Below are positions 55,325 through 64,000 of a DNA stretch of 64,000 bases, one piece after another. The notes beneath the pieces are model-generated. The model did not search any database. It saw nothing but the letters and a program-made list of their open reading frames with translations, and was not told the DNA's origin. The DNA is taken from assembly GCA_026418625.1 (NCBI GenBank), contig JAOABA010000049.1, positions 62,001 through 126,000 of the forward strand. The letters are read 5' to 3'. Position 1 is the first letter of the stretch. Every line of letters begins with the position of its first letter. The translations under genes and the position numbers were made by a program. This DNA comes from Candidatus Kapaibacterium sp. (GTDB lineage Bacteria; Bacteroidota; Ignavibacteria; Kapaibacteriales; UBA2268).

Positions 55325-57841
55325 TTATAATCCGGTTATTAAACTTCCAACCTGATAAAATATGAAGGATAAGATCCACGCTAATGTTGTTGTATAAACA
55401 GCAATAAATATTGCCCATTTCCAACCACCAGATTCCCGTTTAATTGCTGATATTACTCCTACGCAGGGGAAGTAAATCAAGATAAATATCAAATAAGAAA
55501 ATGCTACAAGTGGGTTAAATACTAATTGACCTTTTTTATCACCAGAAGTATAAGTTTGCTGCCTTAATTTATTAATTAGTTGTTGTTCATCATCTTCGCC
55601 AGCTTGATATAATACACCTAAAGTCCCTACAACAACCTCTTTAGCTGATAACCCAGACAATAAACCAATACTCATTTTCCAGTCAAATCCTAAAGGCTCC
55701 ATAACAGGTAAAATAAACAGACCAATTCTACCAATAAAAGATTGTTCCTGCCTTTCTGCTTCTTTTTCCAATTCAAGATTTTTAATGACCTGATTCATCT
55801 CTGCAGAAATCTGATTTTGCTTGGCTTTATCATTTTTAGCTTCGTCTATTAATAATTGATAATTTGCTTTTGTTGTTGATATAAGGTCATCATAATCTCT
55901 TGAATAATTTGCTTCTCTTGGAAAATATCCAAGAAACCATATAATTACTGACGCAATTAAAATTACTCCACCTACCTTTTTCAAATATTGTTTTGCTCTA
56001 TACCACATATGTTTTAATATACTTTTAAAAGTAGGAAGCCTGTAAGGTGGCAGTTCCATTACAAAAGGTATATCCTCTTTTTTAAAAAGTGTTTTTCTAA
56101 AAAGCAATGCTGACAATAGTGCCAGTGTAACTCCAAGTAAATAAAGAGAAAACAGAATTATTGATTGATATGAATCAAAAAAAGCACTAATAAACAAAAT
56201 AAAAACCGTCAATCTTGCAGAACAAGACATAAAAGGGTTTATGAGCATTGTTATTAGTCTGTCTTTTTTACTTTCAATTATTCTGGATGACATAATTGCA
56301 GGAACGTTGCAGCCAAATCCCATTAATAAAGGTATAAATGATTTCCCGTGTAATCCAATTTTGTGCATTGCCTTGTCCATTATGAAGACTGCCCTTGCCA
56401 TATAACCGGTGTCTTCCATTATGGAAATAAAAAAGTAAAGTAAAACAATATTTGGAAGAAAAGCCAAAACACTACCAGAACCCCCTAATATACCCTGTAT
56501 AAGAAAATCTTTAAAAATACCATCTGATAAATATGTTGAAATAAGCATACCCAAGTAATTCACTCCAGCCTCGATCCATTTCATTGGATACTCTCCAATT
56601 GTAAATGTCATAAAAAAAGTGAACCACATAAAAAAAAGAAATATGGGTATTCCCCAAAATCTATGAGTGATGATTTTGTCAATTAACTCGGTCTTAGTAA
56701 CTTTTACTTGTTTGTTCTGCTTATATGACTCTTTCAATGCACCTGCAATAAAACCGTAACGAGCATCAGTGATTAGACTTTCCGTATCAGTTTTATGGTC
56801 AGACTCTAATTTCTTGATGATTTTATCTAATTTTAATTTAATTTCATCATAGTTTTTTAATTTTTTTATTAGTTCAAGAATATCACTGTCTTTTTCTAAA
56901 AGCTTTATTGCCAAAAATCTTGATGAATAATTAGTAGTTATTTCAACATCTCCAGACTTATATATTAGATCTTGTAGTTCTTTTATATAATTTTCTAAAT
57001 CTAAGCCATAATTTATGTGAATATGTCGAACGGTTTCATCTTTGTCCTCATAAACCTCGATAATTTTATTTAAAAGTTCCGATATTCCTGTTCCTTTAGA
57101 AGCAACTGTTGGGACAAATGGTATTCCTAAAAGTTCCCCGAATTTCTTATAATCAAACTTATCCCCTTTTTCTAACAGTTCATCATAAATATTCAAAGCC
57201 ACTATGACTTTGATATCCATATCAATTAATTGTGTAGTTAAATATAAATTCCTCTCGAGATTTGAAGCATCAATTATGTTTACAACAATATCGGGTGTAT
57301 TTTTTGTAATAAAATCTCTAACAAATAATTCCTCTGGACTATAAGCTGTAATGGAGTAGGTCCCGGGTAGATCAACAAGCTCAATTACATAATCATTAAT
57401 TTTAACTTTACCAAATTTAGCATCAATTGTTACTCCACCATAATTTCCAACTCTTTCTCTTAAACCAGATGCGTAATTAAAAATAGTTGTTTTGCCTGAA
57501 TTAGGATTGCCAACCAAGGCAACTGTGATTTCTTTTTCCTTGTTCTTACCATTAGTTTTTATTGTTTTACTATCAATAACCCCTTCATAAGTTATTTTAT
57601 CAACTGAATGATCATCATTAGCTTCAATTACATCTATTAATTCAGCTTCAGAATTTCTTAATGATATATCATAACCCATAATTCTGTATTCAATTGGATC
57701 GTTCAGCGGTGCCTTTTTAATTGGTTGAATTTCTTTACCCGGAACGAAACCCATTTCCATTATTCTCTTCCTGAATGCTCCACGCCCCCTAACTCTTGAT
57801 ATTACTGCTTTTTGCCCTATTCTAAGTTCACTTAACTTCAT
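55325..57841 (-). CDS. feoB: Ferrous iron transporter FeoB with fused FeoA domain
   Basis: An 838-residue protein. Residues 1-75 are a FeoA/SH3-like domain (VKLSELRIGQ-type start, RIMEMGFVPGKEI). A G-protein domain follows with GNPNSGKTT (111-119), YGGVTIDA, DLPGTYSITAYSPEE and NIYDE (NxxD). The C-terminal membrane domain has the FeoB gate motifs (LLMGFGCNVPAIMSSRII, FIPLL, MSCSARLTVFILF and LSGLSAKEVVVGTLG). A charged coiled loop occupies about 650-700. It should import Fe2+. The start is ATG at 57841. Confidence 0.95.
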   Translation of the reverse strand: MKLSELRIGQKAVISRVRGRGAFRKRIMEMGFVPGKEIQPIKKAPLNDPIEYRIMGYDISLRNSEAELIDVIEANDDHSVDKITYEGVIDSKTIKTNGKNKEKEITVALVGNPNSGKTTIFNYASGLRERVGNYGGVTIDAKFGKVKINDYVIELVDLPGTYSITAYSPEELFVRDFITKNTPDIVVNIIDASNLERNLYLTTQLIDMDIKVIVALNIYDELLEKGDKFDYKKFGELLGIPFVPTVASKGTGISELLNKIIEVYEDKDETVRHIHINYGLDLENYIKELQDLIYKSGDVEITTNYSSRFLAIKLLEKDSDILELIKKLKNYDEIKLKLDKIIKKLESDHKTDTESLITDARYGFIAGALKESYKQNKQVKVTKTELIDKIITHRFWGIPIFLFFMWFTFFMTFTIGEYPMKWIEAGVNYLGMLISTYLSDGIFKDFLIQGILGGSGSVLAFLPNIVLLYFFISIMEDTGYMARAVFIMDKAMHKIGLHGKSFIPLLMGFGCNVPAIMSSRIIESKKDRLITMLINPFMSCSARLTVFILFISAFFDSYQSIILFSLYLLGVTLALLSALLFRKTLFKKEDIPFVMELPPYRLPTFKSILKHMWYRAKQYLKKVGGVILIASVIIWFLGYFPREANYSRDYDDLISTTKANYQLLIDEAKNDKAKQNQISAEMNQVIKNLELEKEAERQEQSFIGRIGLFILPVMEPLGFDWKMSIGLLSGLSAKEVVVGTLGVLYQAGEDDEQQLINKLRQQTYTSGDKKGQLVFNPLVAFSYLIFILIYFPCVGVISAIKRESGGWKWAIFIAVYTTTLAWILSFIFYQVGSLITGL

Positions 57842-57993
57842 AAAATCTATTTATCAAATTATATTATTCAATTTAACTATTTTAAAATTTAGTTATGTAT
57901 AACAAATACAATATTAAAAATTTTATTTAAAGTTAACAAAACCTTTAAAAAAATGTAATTTGTTTGTTGCAAAGATTAATTAATTTTAGAGGA

Positions 57994-58560
57994 TTATAAA
58001 CCCAGCTCTTCAGCTTTTTCTCTCATACCCAAAATTGTTTTTTCTATCAATTCATCCAGTGGAACACCTAACATTTCAGCACCTTTGACTATTATTTCGC
58101 GATTAGCACCTGCGGCAAATGATTTTTCTTTCCATTTCTTTTTAACTGATTTTAGCTCAAGGTCTTTTATGCTTTTTGAAGGGCGAACCAAAGCACAAGC
58201 TGTTATTAAGCCTGTTAATTCATCAACAGCATAAAGTGTTTTTTCGAGCGTTGATTCGGGTTTAACATCAGTGCAAAAACCCCAAGCATGAGACAGAACT
58301 GCTCTGATATATTCCTCATCCCATCCTTCGTTTCGTAAAATTTCTTCCGTTACCTGACAATGCTTTTCAGGGTAAAGTTCATAATCCAGATCGTGAACTA
58401 AGCCTATTATAGCCCATTTTTCTTCGTCTTCTCCATTTAAACGAGCAAAATATCTCATCACAGCTTCAACAGCTTTTCCGTGGTTAATTAAAGATTGTGT
58501 TTTGTTATATTTTAGGAATAGATTAAGTGCTTCTTCGTAAGTTGGTTTGTGTGTATTCAT
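57994..58560 (-). CDS. HD domain hydrolase
   Basis: A 188-residue HD-superfamily metal-dependent phosphohydrolase. The metal ligands are H27 (INHGKA) and H56-D57 (GLVHDLDYELYPEKH), and TLEKTLYAVDELTGLITACALVRPSK further on is typical of a HDIG-type family. The frame extends to 58629, inside the uvrD gene, but ATG at 58560 gives a normal protein and leaves 16 bases after the helicase stop. The substrate (nucleotide or nucleic acid) is unknown. Confidence 0.85.
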   Translation of the reverse strand: MNTHKPTYEEALNLFLKYNKTQSLINHGKAVEAVMRYFARLNGEDEEKWAIIGLVHDLDYELYPEKHCQVTEEILRNEGWDEEYIRAVLSHAWGFCTDVKPESTLEKTLYAVDELTGLITACALVRPSKSIKDLELKSVKKKWKEKSFAAGANREIIVKGAEMLGVPLDELIEKTILGMREKAEELGL

Positions 58561-58576
58561 ATCAAAACAAATATTA

Positions 58577-60964
58577 TCATTTAACAATTTCCAATTTAGC
58601 ATATTGTAACATAAGTTTTTTTCTTCCAACAGATTGAAAATTAACCATCGCTTGCCTATTTGTATCTGACCCTGTTATTGATTCAATACGACCAATCCCG
58701 AAATGCGAGTGATTTACTATTGTTCCAACTTTAATTAGTTTTTTAGGTGTAATCTGAGAATATTCATTATCTCTTGTTGCTAAATCATCAAAGACAGGGT
58801 CTTCTTTTTTAGATACTGTCTTGGTATTGTAAGTAGTCTCTTTTCTTGTGAACGAAGGAAGTCTTTGTTCTTTTAAATTAATGTTTGAATGGTCCCAACT
58901 AATATATCTATGATCGATTTCGGTAAGAAATTTTGACGGATTTTGCTCAACTATATCTCCAAATCTTAGTCGCTTTTTAGCATAACTTAGGTATAATTTT
59001 TCCATAGCCCTCGTTATACCTACATAAAACAATCTTCTCTCTTCTTCTTCCTCATCTGGATGAAATTCAGATTTCGAAATCGGAAACAAACCTTGTTCAA
59101 GTCCTATGATAAAAACAACAGGAAATTCCAATCCTTTTGCAGAGTGTAGTGTCATTAATTTAATCTGATCCTTTGATGTATCCTTATTATCAATATCCGA
59201 AGATAGCGTTATTTGTTGGAGATATTCCTCTAAAAAATGATTAGGATTATTTTGGAAATAATTAAAAATATCTGAAAGCAATTGTTGAACATTATTCCAT
59301 CTATCGAGCGCTTCTTCGGTGTTTATTTCTTTATACATCTGAAGAATGGTTGTTTCATCAATATAATTTTTTATTAGTTCAATAATTTTTAAACCAGAAT
59401 CAATATCTTTAATCATATCTTTTTTATCATTGAATTCTTTGGTTTCACTGAGGTCTTGAGAATCTATAAAGTCGTTTTCGTTCGTTTTTATCTTTGATGT
59501 TAACTCTCTATAGCTCGACAAATACCTATTAAGAAAATCTACAAATTTCTTAACTAAAATCTTGTATCGTTCGTGCACTAGTTCACATTCATCAACCAGT
59601 TTGAAAGCTTCGAATAAATTAATTTTTCTTTGATCTGCAAATTCTCTCAGGTGATTTATAGTAGCCGGACCAATCCCACGAGGTGGCTCATTAACCATTC
59701 TTGTTAATGATTCACTATCACTTGGATTTATCAAAAACCTTAAGTAAGCAAGAACATCTTTTATTTCTTTCCTTTTATAAAAAGATGTGCTTCCTATAAC
59801 AATATATGGCAAATTACTTCTTAAACAGGCATTTTCTAAAGCTAAAGACTGGGCATTTGTTCTGTATAATACTGCAAAATCACCTAATTTGTATTTTTTA
59901 CTCTCAACATAGTTTTTGATAATTTCAATTATCTTGTAAGCTTCAATCCTATCATCATCATATTCCATTACCTCAATTAGATCTCCAGGGTCTCTTTCAG
60001 TCCATAAATTTTTTTCAATTTGATTTTTATTGAATTTAATAACAGAATCGGCAGCTTTCAAAATATTCCCGGTGGAGCGATAATTTTGCTCCAGTCTTAT
60101 AATTTCTGCATCCTTAAAATCTCTTTCGAATTCAAGGATATTTCTAATATCAGCACCTCTCCATTTATATATACTTTGGGCATCATCTCCAACAACAGCA
60201 ATGTTTCCACTTTTTCCAGCCAATTTTTTTATAACTAAGTATTGAGCTCGATTTGTGTCTTGATATTCATCAACAAGAATATATTTGAATCTATTCTGAT
60301 ATTTTTCTAAAATTTCATTTGACAATTCTAACAGTTTATTCATATTAATCAACAAATCATCAAAATCCATAGCATTATTATTTTTTAGTTCATTTTCATA
60401 ATGCTCGAAAACTAAACCAGCCTGTTTATCAATAAGTGTTTCGGCGTTGTTACGATATTGAATCCAATTAATAACCTGATTTTTTGCCCAAGAAATTTTT
60501 GATTTTATTACTGAAGGTTGATAAGCTTGGATGCTCAGCCCTAATTTATTCATAATATTTTTAATTATTCGAGTCGAATCTTCTTCATCGTATATTGTAA
60601 AAGAGCTTGTGTATCCCAAATGTTCAGCTTCAACTCTTAGAATTCTCGCAAATATGGAGTGAAATGTCCCAGCCCAAATTTTAGAGGCTATTTCATAATT
60701 TAAAATAGCAGCAATTCGATTTTTCATTTCTTCTGCTGCTTTGTTTGTGAAAGTTAAAGCTAAAATATTATGCGGACTAACTCCTTTTTCCACAAGATAA
60801 GCTATTTTGTGAGTTAATACTCTGGTCTTTCCACTACCGGCACCAGCAACAATAAGCAAAGGTCCTTCAGTTTTCATTACTGCTTTAATCTGTTCGCTAT
60901 TTAATTGCTGTAATATTTTTGAGTTACTATCTTTTGTATCCGTTTTAATCAGTTTAAACGCCAT
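58577..60964 (-). CDS. pcrA: UvrD/PcrA family DNA helicase
   Basis: A 795-residue superfamily 1A 3'-5' helicase. Motifs are visible in order: Q motif LNSEQIKAV, Walker A GAGSGKTRVL (41-50), Ia LTFTNKAAEEMKNRI, II VDEYQDTN, III GDDAQSIYKWRGA, IV LEQNYRSTGNIL, V MTLHSAKGLEFPVVFI and VI EERRLFYVGITRAMEKLYLS. The C-terminal tail has the Tudor-like GTIVNHSHFGIGRI. The role is repair and replication-fork processing. It precedes the HD gene on the same strand. Confidence 0.95.
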   Translation of the reverse strand: MAFKLIKTDTKDSNSKILQQLNSEQIKAVMKTEGPLLIVAGAGSGKTRVLTHKIAYLVEKGVSPHNILALTFTNKAAEEMKNRIAAILNYEIASKIWAGTFHSIFARILRVEAEHLGYTSSFTIYDEEDSTRIIKNIMNKLGLSIQAYQPSVIKSKISWAKNQVINWIQYRNNAETLIDKQAGLVFEHYENELKNNNAMDFDDLLINMNKLLELSNEILEKYQNRFKYILVDEYQDTNRAQYLVIKKLAGKSGNIAVVGDDAQSIYKWRGADIRNILEFERDFKDAEIIRLEQNYRSTGNILKAADSVIKFNKNQIEKNLWTERDPGDLIEVMEYDDDRIEAYKIIEIIKNYVESKKYKLGDFAVLYRTNAQSLALENACLRSNLPYIVIGSTSFYKRKEIKDVLAYLRFLINPSDSESLTRMVNEPPRGIGPATINHLREFADQRKINLFEAFKLVDECELVHERYKILVKKFVDFLNRYLSSYRELTSKIKTNENDFIDSQDLSETKEFNDKKDMIKDIDSGLKIIELIKNYIDETTILQMYKEINTEEALDRWNNVQQLLSDIFNYFQNNPNHFLEEYLQQITLSSDIDNKDTSKDQIKLMTLHSAKGLEFPVVFIIGLEQGLFPISKSEFHPDEEEEERRLFYVGITRAMEKLYLSYAKKRLRFGDIVEQNPSKFLTEIDHRYISWDHSNINLKEQRLPSFTRKETTYNTKTVSKKEDPVFDDLATRDNEYSQITPKKLIKVGTIVNHSHFGIGRIESITGSDTNRQAMVNFQSVGRKKLMLQYAKLEIVK

Positions 60965-61137
60965 TGTTGCAACTTATTCAAAAAAATAAATAATTAATAT
61001 TACAAAAACATAAAATTAAGAATTAATTTGTTTAATTAATATAATGACAATAATTGTTTACAACTTTGTTTGAAATTAATTTTTAATGAAATAAATTTTT
61101 GATTAATTCTTTTTAATACTTTTTTGTTTGATTTTAT

Positions 61138-61142
61138 TAGGA
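61138..61142 (+). promoter_or_regulatory. Ribosome binding site deciding the menA start
   Basis: TAGGA, 6 bases before the ATG at 61149. The frame can be opened at 61128, but this site favours 61149. Confidence 0.6.
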
Positions 61143-61148
61143 AAAAAT

Positions 61149-62084
61149 ATGAGCGAACAGAAACAAATTAACAAAAGTGAAACAAATAAGTTAAATATAT
61201 GGATTCAAGCATTTAGGCCATTTGCCTATTCAGCTTCAGTTACACCAGTAATTCTGGCAGCAATGTTAGCTTTATCATACAAACCAAATGAAACTGCTTG
61301 GTTTCTTTTTCCTGTGATTTTAATTTGTGCGGTCTTATTTCACACTGGTGCTAATCTGGTCTCTGAATACTTTGATTATAAAAATCAAGTAGATAAAGTT
61401 GATACATTTGGTTCAAGTCGCGTCCTTGTCGAGGGACTTCTACAACCAAAACAGGTTTTAAATGCAGGAATTATTGCATTTGCTATTGGGTTTATTCTTG
61501 GTTTGGTTTTAGTCTATTTTCGTGGAACAGATATTCTAATATTAGGATTGATTGGGTTGATTGGAGGGTATTTTTATACAGCAAAACCTTTTCAATTCAA
61601 ATATATTGCTTTAGGTGATTTACTTATTTTCTTACTATTTGGACCACTTCTGGTTTTGGGTGCCTATTTAGGTTTAACTGGTGATATGAACTATTATGTT
61701 CTTTATGTTTCAATACCTGTAGGATTTTTAGTCGTTGCAATACTCCACGCAAATAATACAAGGGACATAAAGTTTGATAAAAGAGCAAAAATTAAAACAT
61801 TGGCTATGCTTGTTGGTTTAAAGGGAGCAAAATTTGAATATTATTTTTTAATTTTTGGAGCTTTTCTGAGTGTTATTCTATTAATAATTTTTAAAGTGCT
61901 TTCGCCTTGGAGTCTCTTAGTATTTCTGAGCTTACCCCCAGCTCTTAAAAATGTCAAAATTATTTCAAAAGCTGACTCTGAAGATCCCTCAACAATAGCT
62001 ATGCTGGATGTCCAGACTGCTCAACACCATATGATCTTTGGTTTATTGCTCTCTATTGGTATATTAATTTCATACTTTATATGA
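61149..62084 (+). CDS. menA: 1,4-dihydroxy-2-naphthoate polyprenyltransferase
   Basis: A 311-residue UbiA-superfamily prenyltransferase that attaches the side chain in menaquinone synthesis. The first Asp-rich motif lies in ANLVSEYFDYKNQVDKVDT, the second in LHANNTRDIKFDKRAKIKTL, and there are about eight membrane helices. ATG at 61149 is chosen over 61128. The CPBP gene overlaps its stop (ATGA). No other men gene is in the window. Confidence 0.9.
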   Translation: MSEQKQINKSETNKLNIWIQAFRPFAYSASVTPVILAAMLALSYKPNETAWFLFPVILICAVLFHTGANLVSEYFDYKNQVDKVDTFGSSRVLVEGLLQPKQVLNAGIIAFAIGFILGLVLVYFRGTDILILGLIGLIGGYFYTAKPFQFKYIALGDLLIFLLFGPLLVLGAYLGLTGDMNYYVLYVSIPVGFLVVAILHANNTRDIKFDKRAKIKTLAMLVGLKGAKFEYYFLIFGAFLSVILLIIFKVLSPWSLLVFLSLPPALKNVKIISKADSEDPSTIAMLDVQTAQHHMIFGLLLSIGILISYFI

Positions 62085-62701
62085 TTAAAGTAATTATAGG
62101 TTGCTTAATAGCAACAGTATTCTGGTTTTTAATGTTTTTTCCTGCAACAGCCCAAAACTTAAACTTTTGGGCTGTGATGATTATTGCGACCTCAACCTTG
62201 ACTTTATATAGTCTTTATTTTCAAAGAAAAAATTTAAAAGAACTTTTCCAGTTTAAAATTAAATTTATTTTTTATGGAATCTTTTCGGCGTTTATCCTCT
62301 ATTTAATTTTTTACTTTGGTAATTTTATATCACAATTATTATTTGATTTTGCAAACCATCAGATATCAAATATTTATAAAACTAAAGATCAGGCTGATAA
62401 TTTATTTATTGGATTAGCTTTATTCCTTTTGATAGGACCTGCTGAAGAAATTTTCTGGCGAGGTTTTGTTCAAAATTCTCTCGAACAAAAATACGGCGCA
62501 TTTCCTGCTTATATCATAGCTACTCTTATATATGGATTTGTTCATATATGGGCTTTCAACTTGATTTTACTTCTAGCAGCTTTGATTTGTGGGTTCTTCT
62601 GGGGCTTCATTTATATGAAGACAAAATCTCTTTTACCAGTGATTATTTCCCACTCTTTGTGGGATTTATTCATCTTCATTATCATTCCAATAAATAATTA
62701 A
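62081..62701 (+). CDS. CPBP family intramembrane protease
   Basis: A 206-residue membrane protein of the CAAX protease/bacteriocin-processing (CPBP) family. The glutamate pair motif EExxxR is in GPAEEIFWRGFVQNSL, the second motif FVH is in YGFVHIWAFN, and the late HSLWDLF matches the third. About six membrane helices are present. It overlaps menA by 4 bases, so it is likely co-translated. The substrate is unknown. Confidence 0.88.
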   Translation: MIKVIIGCLIATVFWFLMFFPATAQNLNFWAVMIIATSTLTLYSLYFQRKNLKELFQFKIKFIFYGIFSAFILYLIFYFGNFISQLLFDFANHQISNIYKTKDQADNLFIGLALFLLIGPAEEIFWRGFVQNSLEQKYGAFPAYIIATLIYGFVHIWAFNLILLLAALICGFFWGFIYMKTKSLLPVIISHSLWDLFIFIIIPINN

Positions 62702-62781
62702 TATTTGAATGTAATTATTTATGCTTGTTAATCAAATCTTTATTATATTGCTCTTTGAAATTTAATTTAAATTGCGGCTAA

Positions 62782-63405
62782 ATGTATTTACAAGGACTAT
62801 TTCCTCTAAACTTGGTTTTATTTCCAAACTCGGTCATAAAACTTCATATTTTTGAAGAACGATATAAGTTATTAATAAATCAATGTGTTGAGAGTGATAA
62901 CTTTTTTGGCATCAATTTAATTGTATCTTCTAAAATATTTGAAATCGGGACATCTGCGAAAGTAATAGAAATTACCAAAGTTTACGAAGATAAAAGAATG
63001 GATATTTTAGTAAAAGGCTTTTCGAGGTATTTATTAAGGAATTATTCCCAAACAAGTTATGGTTATCTTACTGGTGAATATGAAGAATTCATTGATAGGA
63101 AAGAATTTGTTGTTCCGACTCTAATAGACCAATGCTTTGATCTGTTCTCAAAGATTATCGAAAAGTCTGGTCTTAGCCATTTTGAATTTTCAGACTTAAC
63201 CAGTTACAATCAAAACTTGTCTTATGTGTTTGCACAAAAAATTGGACTTAATACAATTCAAAAATATAAATTATTATCATTAGACTCTGAAAATGACAGA
63301 TTAATGTTTATTATTGAACATTTAAACAAAATACTACCCATTCTTGAACCTGATGATTTAACAAAAAAATTAATCAAAAATGATGGATATGTCAAATACT
63401 TTTGA
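62782..63405 (+). CDS. Stand-alone Lon N-terminal (substrate-binding) domain protein
   Basis: A 207-residue protein with the LON substrate-binding (LAN) domain pattern: LFPLNLVLFPNSVIKLHIFEERYKLLI at the start, GTSAKVIEITKVYEDKRMDILVKGFSRYLL in the middle, and a helical C-terminal half ending LMFIIEHLNKILPILE. It has no ATPase or protease domain, so it is one of the short LonN-like proteins of unknown function. Its end overlaps the start of folP by about 26 bases. Confidence 0.85.
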   Translation: MYLQGLFPLNLVLFPNSVIKLHIFEERYKLLINQCVESDNFFGINLIVSSKIFEIGTSAKVIEITKVYEDKRMDILVKGFSRYLLRNYSQTSYGYLTGEYEEFIDRKEFVVPTLIDQCFDLFSKIIEKSGLSHFEFSDLTSYNQNLSYVFAQKIGLNTIQKYKLLSLDSENDRLMFIIEHLNKILPILEPDDLTKKLIKNDGYVKYF

Positions 63406-64000
63406 ACAACCAAAATTTCCAAAAATTATGGGGATTTTGAATGTAACACCTGACTCTTTTTCTGATGGTGGTTTGTATTATTCCATCCAATCTGCAACTG
63501 AATATGCCTTAAAAATGTTAGAGATGGGGGCTGATATTATTGACATTGGCGGAGAAAGCACAAGACCTTTTTCTGAACCAGTTTCCGCAGAAACTGAAAT
63601 TAAGAGAGTGATACCCGTTATTGAAAACATTTTGAAACATTATCCTGATGCTTGTCTTTCGATTGATACAACTAAATATGATGTTGCTTTCGCTGCTGTC
63701 GAAACTGGAGTAAAAATTATTAATGATGTATCAGGTTTGAAAAATGATATGAGATTAGCTGCTTTAGCTGGTTATTATAATATTCCTATAATAATTATGC
63801 ATATGAAAGGTAATCCTCAAAATATGCAAATGGACCCCACTTATACCAATTTACTAACAGAAATATTTGACACCTTAGAAAAACAGATTAATCTTGCCCG
63901 TTCTTTAGGAGCAAATAAAATTTACGCTGATGTTGGAATTGGTTTTGGAAAAACTTATGAGCATAATATTGAGCTTCTAAAGAATCATAGATATTTTCTT
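63380..64000 (+). CDS. folP: Dihydropteroate synthase, 5' part (open at window end)
   Basis: Residues 1-207 of an incomplete frame that runs off the window. The DHPS signatures are KIMGILNVTPDSFSDGG, ADIIDIGGESTRPFSEPVS, CLSIDTTKYDV, INDVSGLK and PIIIMHMKGNPQNM, then ADVGIGFGKTYEHNIELL. It joins 6-hydroxymethyl-dihydropterin pyrophosphate with p-aminobenzoate in folate synthesis. Three in-frame ATGs (63380, 63383 and 63389) are possible starts; all overlap the end of the upstream gene. Confidence 0.95.
   Translation, partial: MMDMSNTFEQPKFPKIMGILNVTPDSFSDGGLYYSIQSATEYALKMLEMGADIIDIGGESTRPFSEPVSAETEIKRVIPVIENILKHYPDACLSIDTTKYDVAFAAVETGVKIINDVSGLKNDMRLAALAGYYNIPIIIMHMKGNPQNMQMDPTYTNLLTEIFDTLEKQINLARSLGANKIYADVGIGFGKTYEHNIELLKNHRYFL

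Overview
The window is AT-rich, densely coded bacterial chromosome with about 58 protein genes and no RNA genes, insertion sequences, phage genes or CRISPR arrays that I could see. Several features point to the Bacteroidota/Chlorobiota/Ignavibacteria/Kapabacteria (FCB) group. They are a secreted protein with a type IX secretion-style C-terminal sorting domain (14640-15698), a DUF4292 lipoprotein beside an LptD-like outer-membrane protein, a Tgt without the usual zinc cysteines, a DUF2520 Rossmann protein and a menaquinone gene (menA). AAGGAG/GAGG ribosome sites precede many but not all genes, and several genes appear to start at TTG. I cannot name the genus from the sequence alone.

Layout. 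1-1626: YtxH and DUF948-like small membrane proteins, a strong terminator, and a DUF6580-type membrane protein. 1627-2214: a gene-poor stretch with one likely 59-residue ORF and a nested inverted repeat. 2215-5388 (minus): queD-folE-rnhB-pyrC. 5483-8856 (plus): DUF4292 lipoprotein and LptD-like barrel. 8853-11083 (minus): FAD-linked oxidase and a PASTA protein. 11214-14561: nrnA (plus), ybaB-recR (minus), then pspA and a YbjN-like gene (plus). 14640-25032 (minus): the T9SS-exported protein, then the translation/RNA block nusA-infB-rbfA-truB-ribF-rpsO-pnp, which lacks the usual rimP. 25351-28422: a partner-switching set (SpoIIE-type phosphatase, STAS antagonist, HATPase). 28477-32496: cytochrome c maturation genes ccmC-like, ccmD, ccmE (Cys type) and ccmF. 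32493-35908: purA, a DUF2520 oxidoreductase, a lipoprotein and a DUF4870 protein. 36030-38783: a large repetitive exported protein. 39147-43810: acyl-CoA dehydrogenase, VIT/VWA protein and two small proteins. 43920-46724: TrkA-TrkH potassium uptake. 46743-48686 (minus): thioredoxin-like lipoprotein, Acr3 arsenite exporter and DUF486 protein. 48818-55321 (plus): GNAT, AmrS-type radical SAM enzyme, NAD(P)HX repair enzyme, tgt, yajC, ribBA and greA. 55325-60964 (minus): uvrD/pcrA, an HD protein and feoAB fusion. 61149-64000: menA, a CPBP protease, a Lon N-domain protein and the 5' part of folP.

How it works together. Most genes are core housekeeping: transcription and translation factors, flavin, folate, queuosine, NAD repair, purine and pyrimidine synthesis, and K+, Fe2+ and arsenite transport. 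The menA and ccm genes imply a menaquinone and cytochrome c respiratory chain behind a Gram-negative envelope. There is no defence island or obvious new enzyme system. The points most worth a second look are the 917-residue repeat protein, the zinc-less Tgt, the Cys-type CcmE with an extended CcmC, the Acr3/thioredoxin-lipoprotein operon, the VIT-VWA protein with a TonB-C-like tail, and convergent gene pairs sharing interlocked CTAA stop codons.
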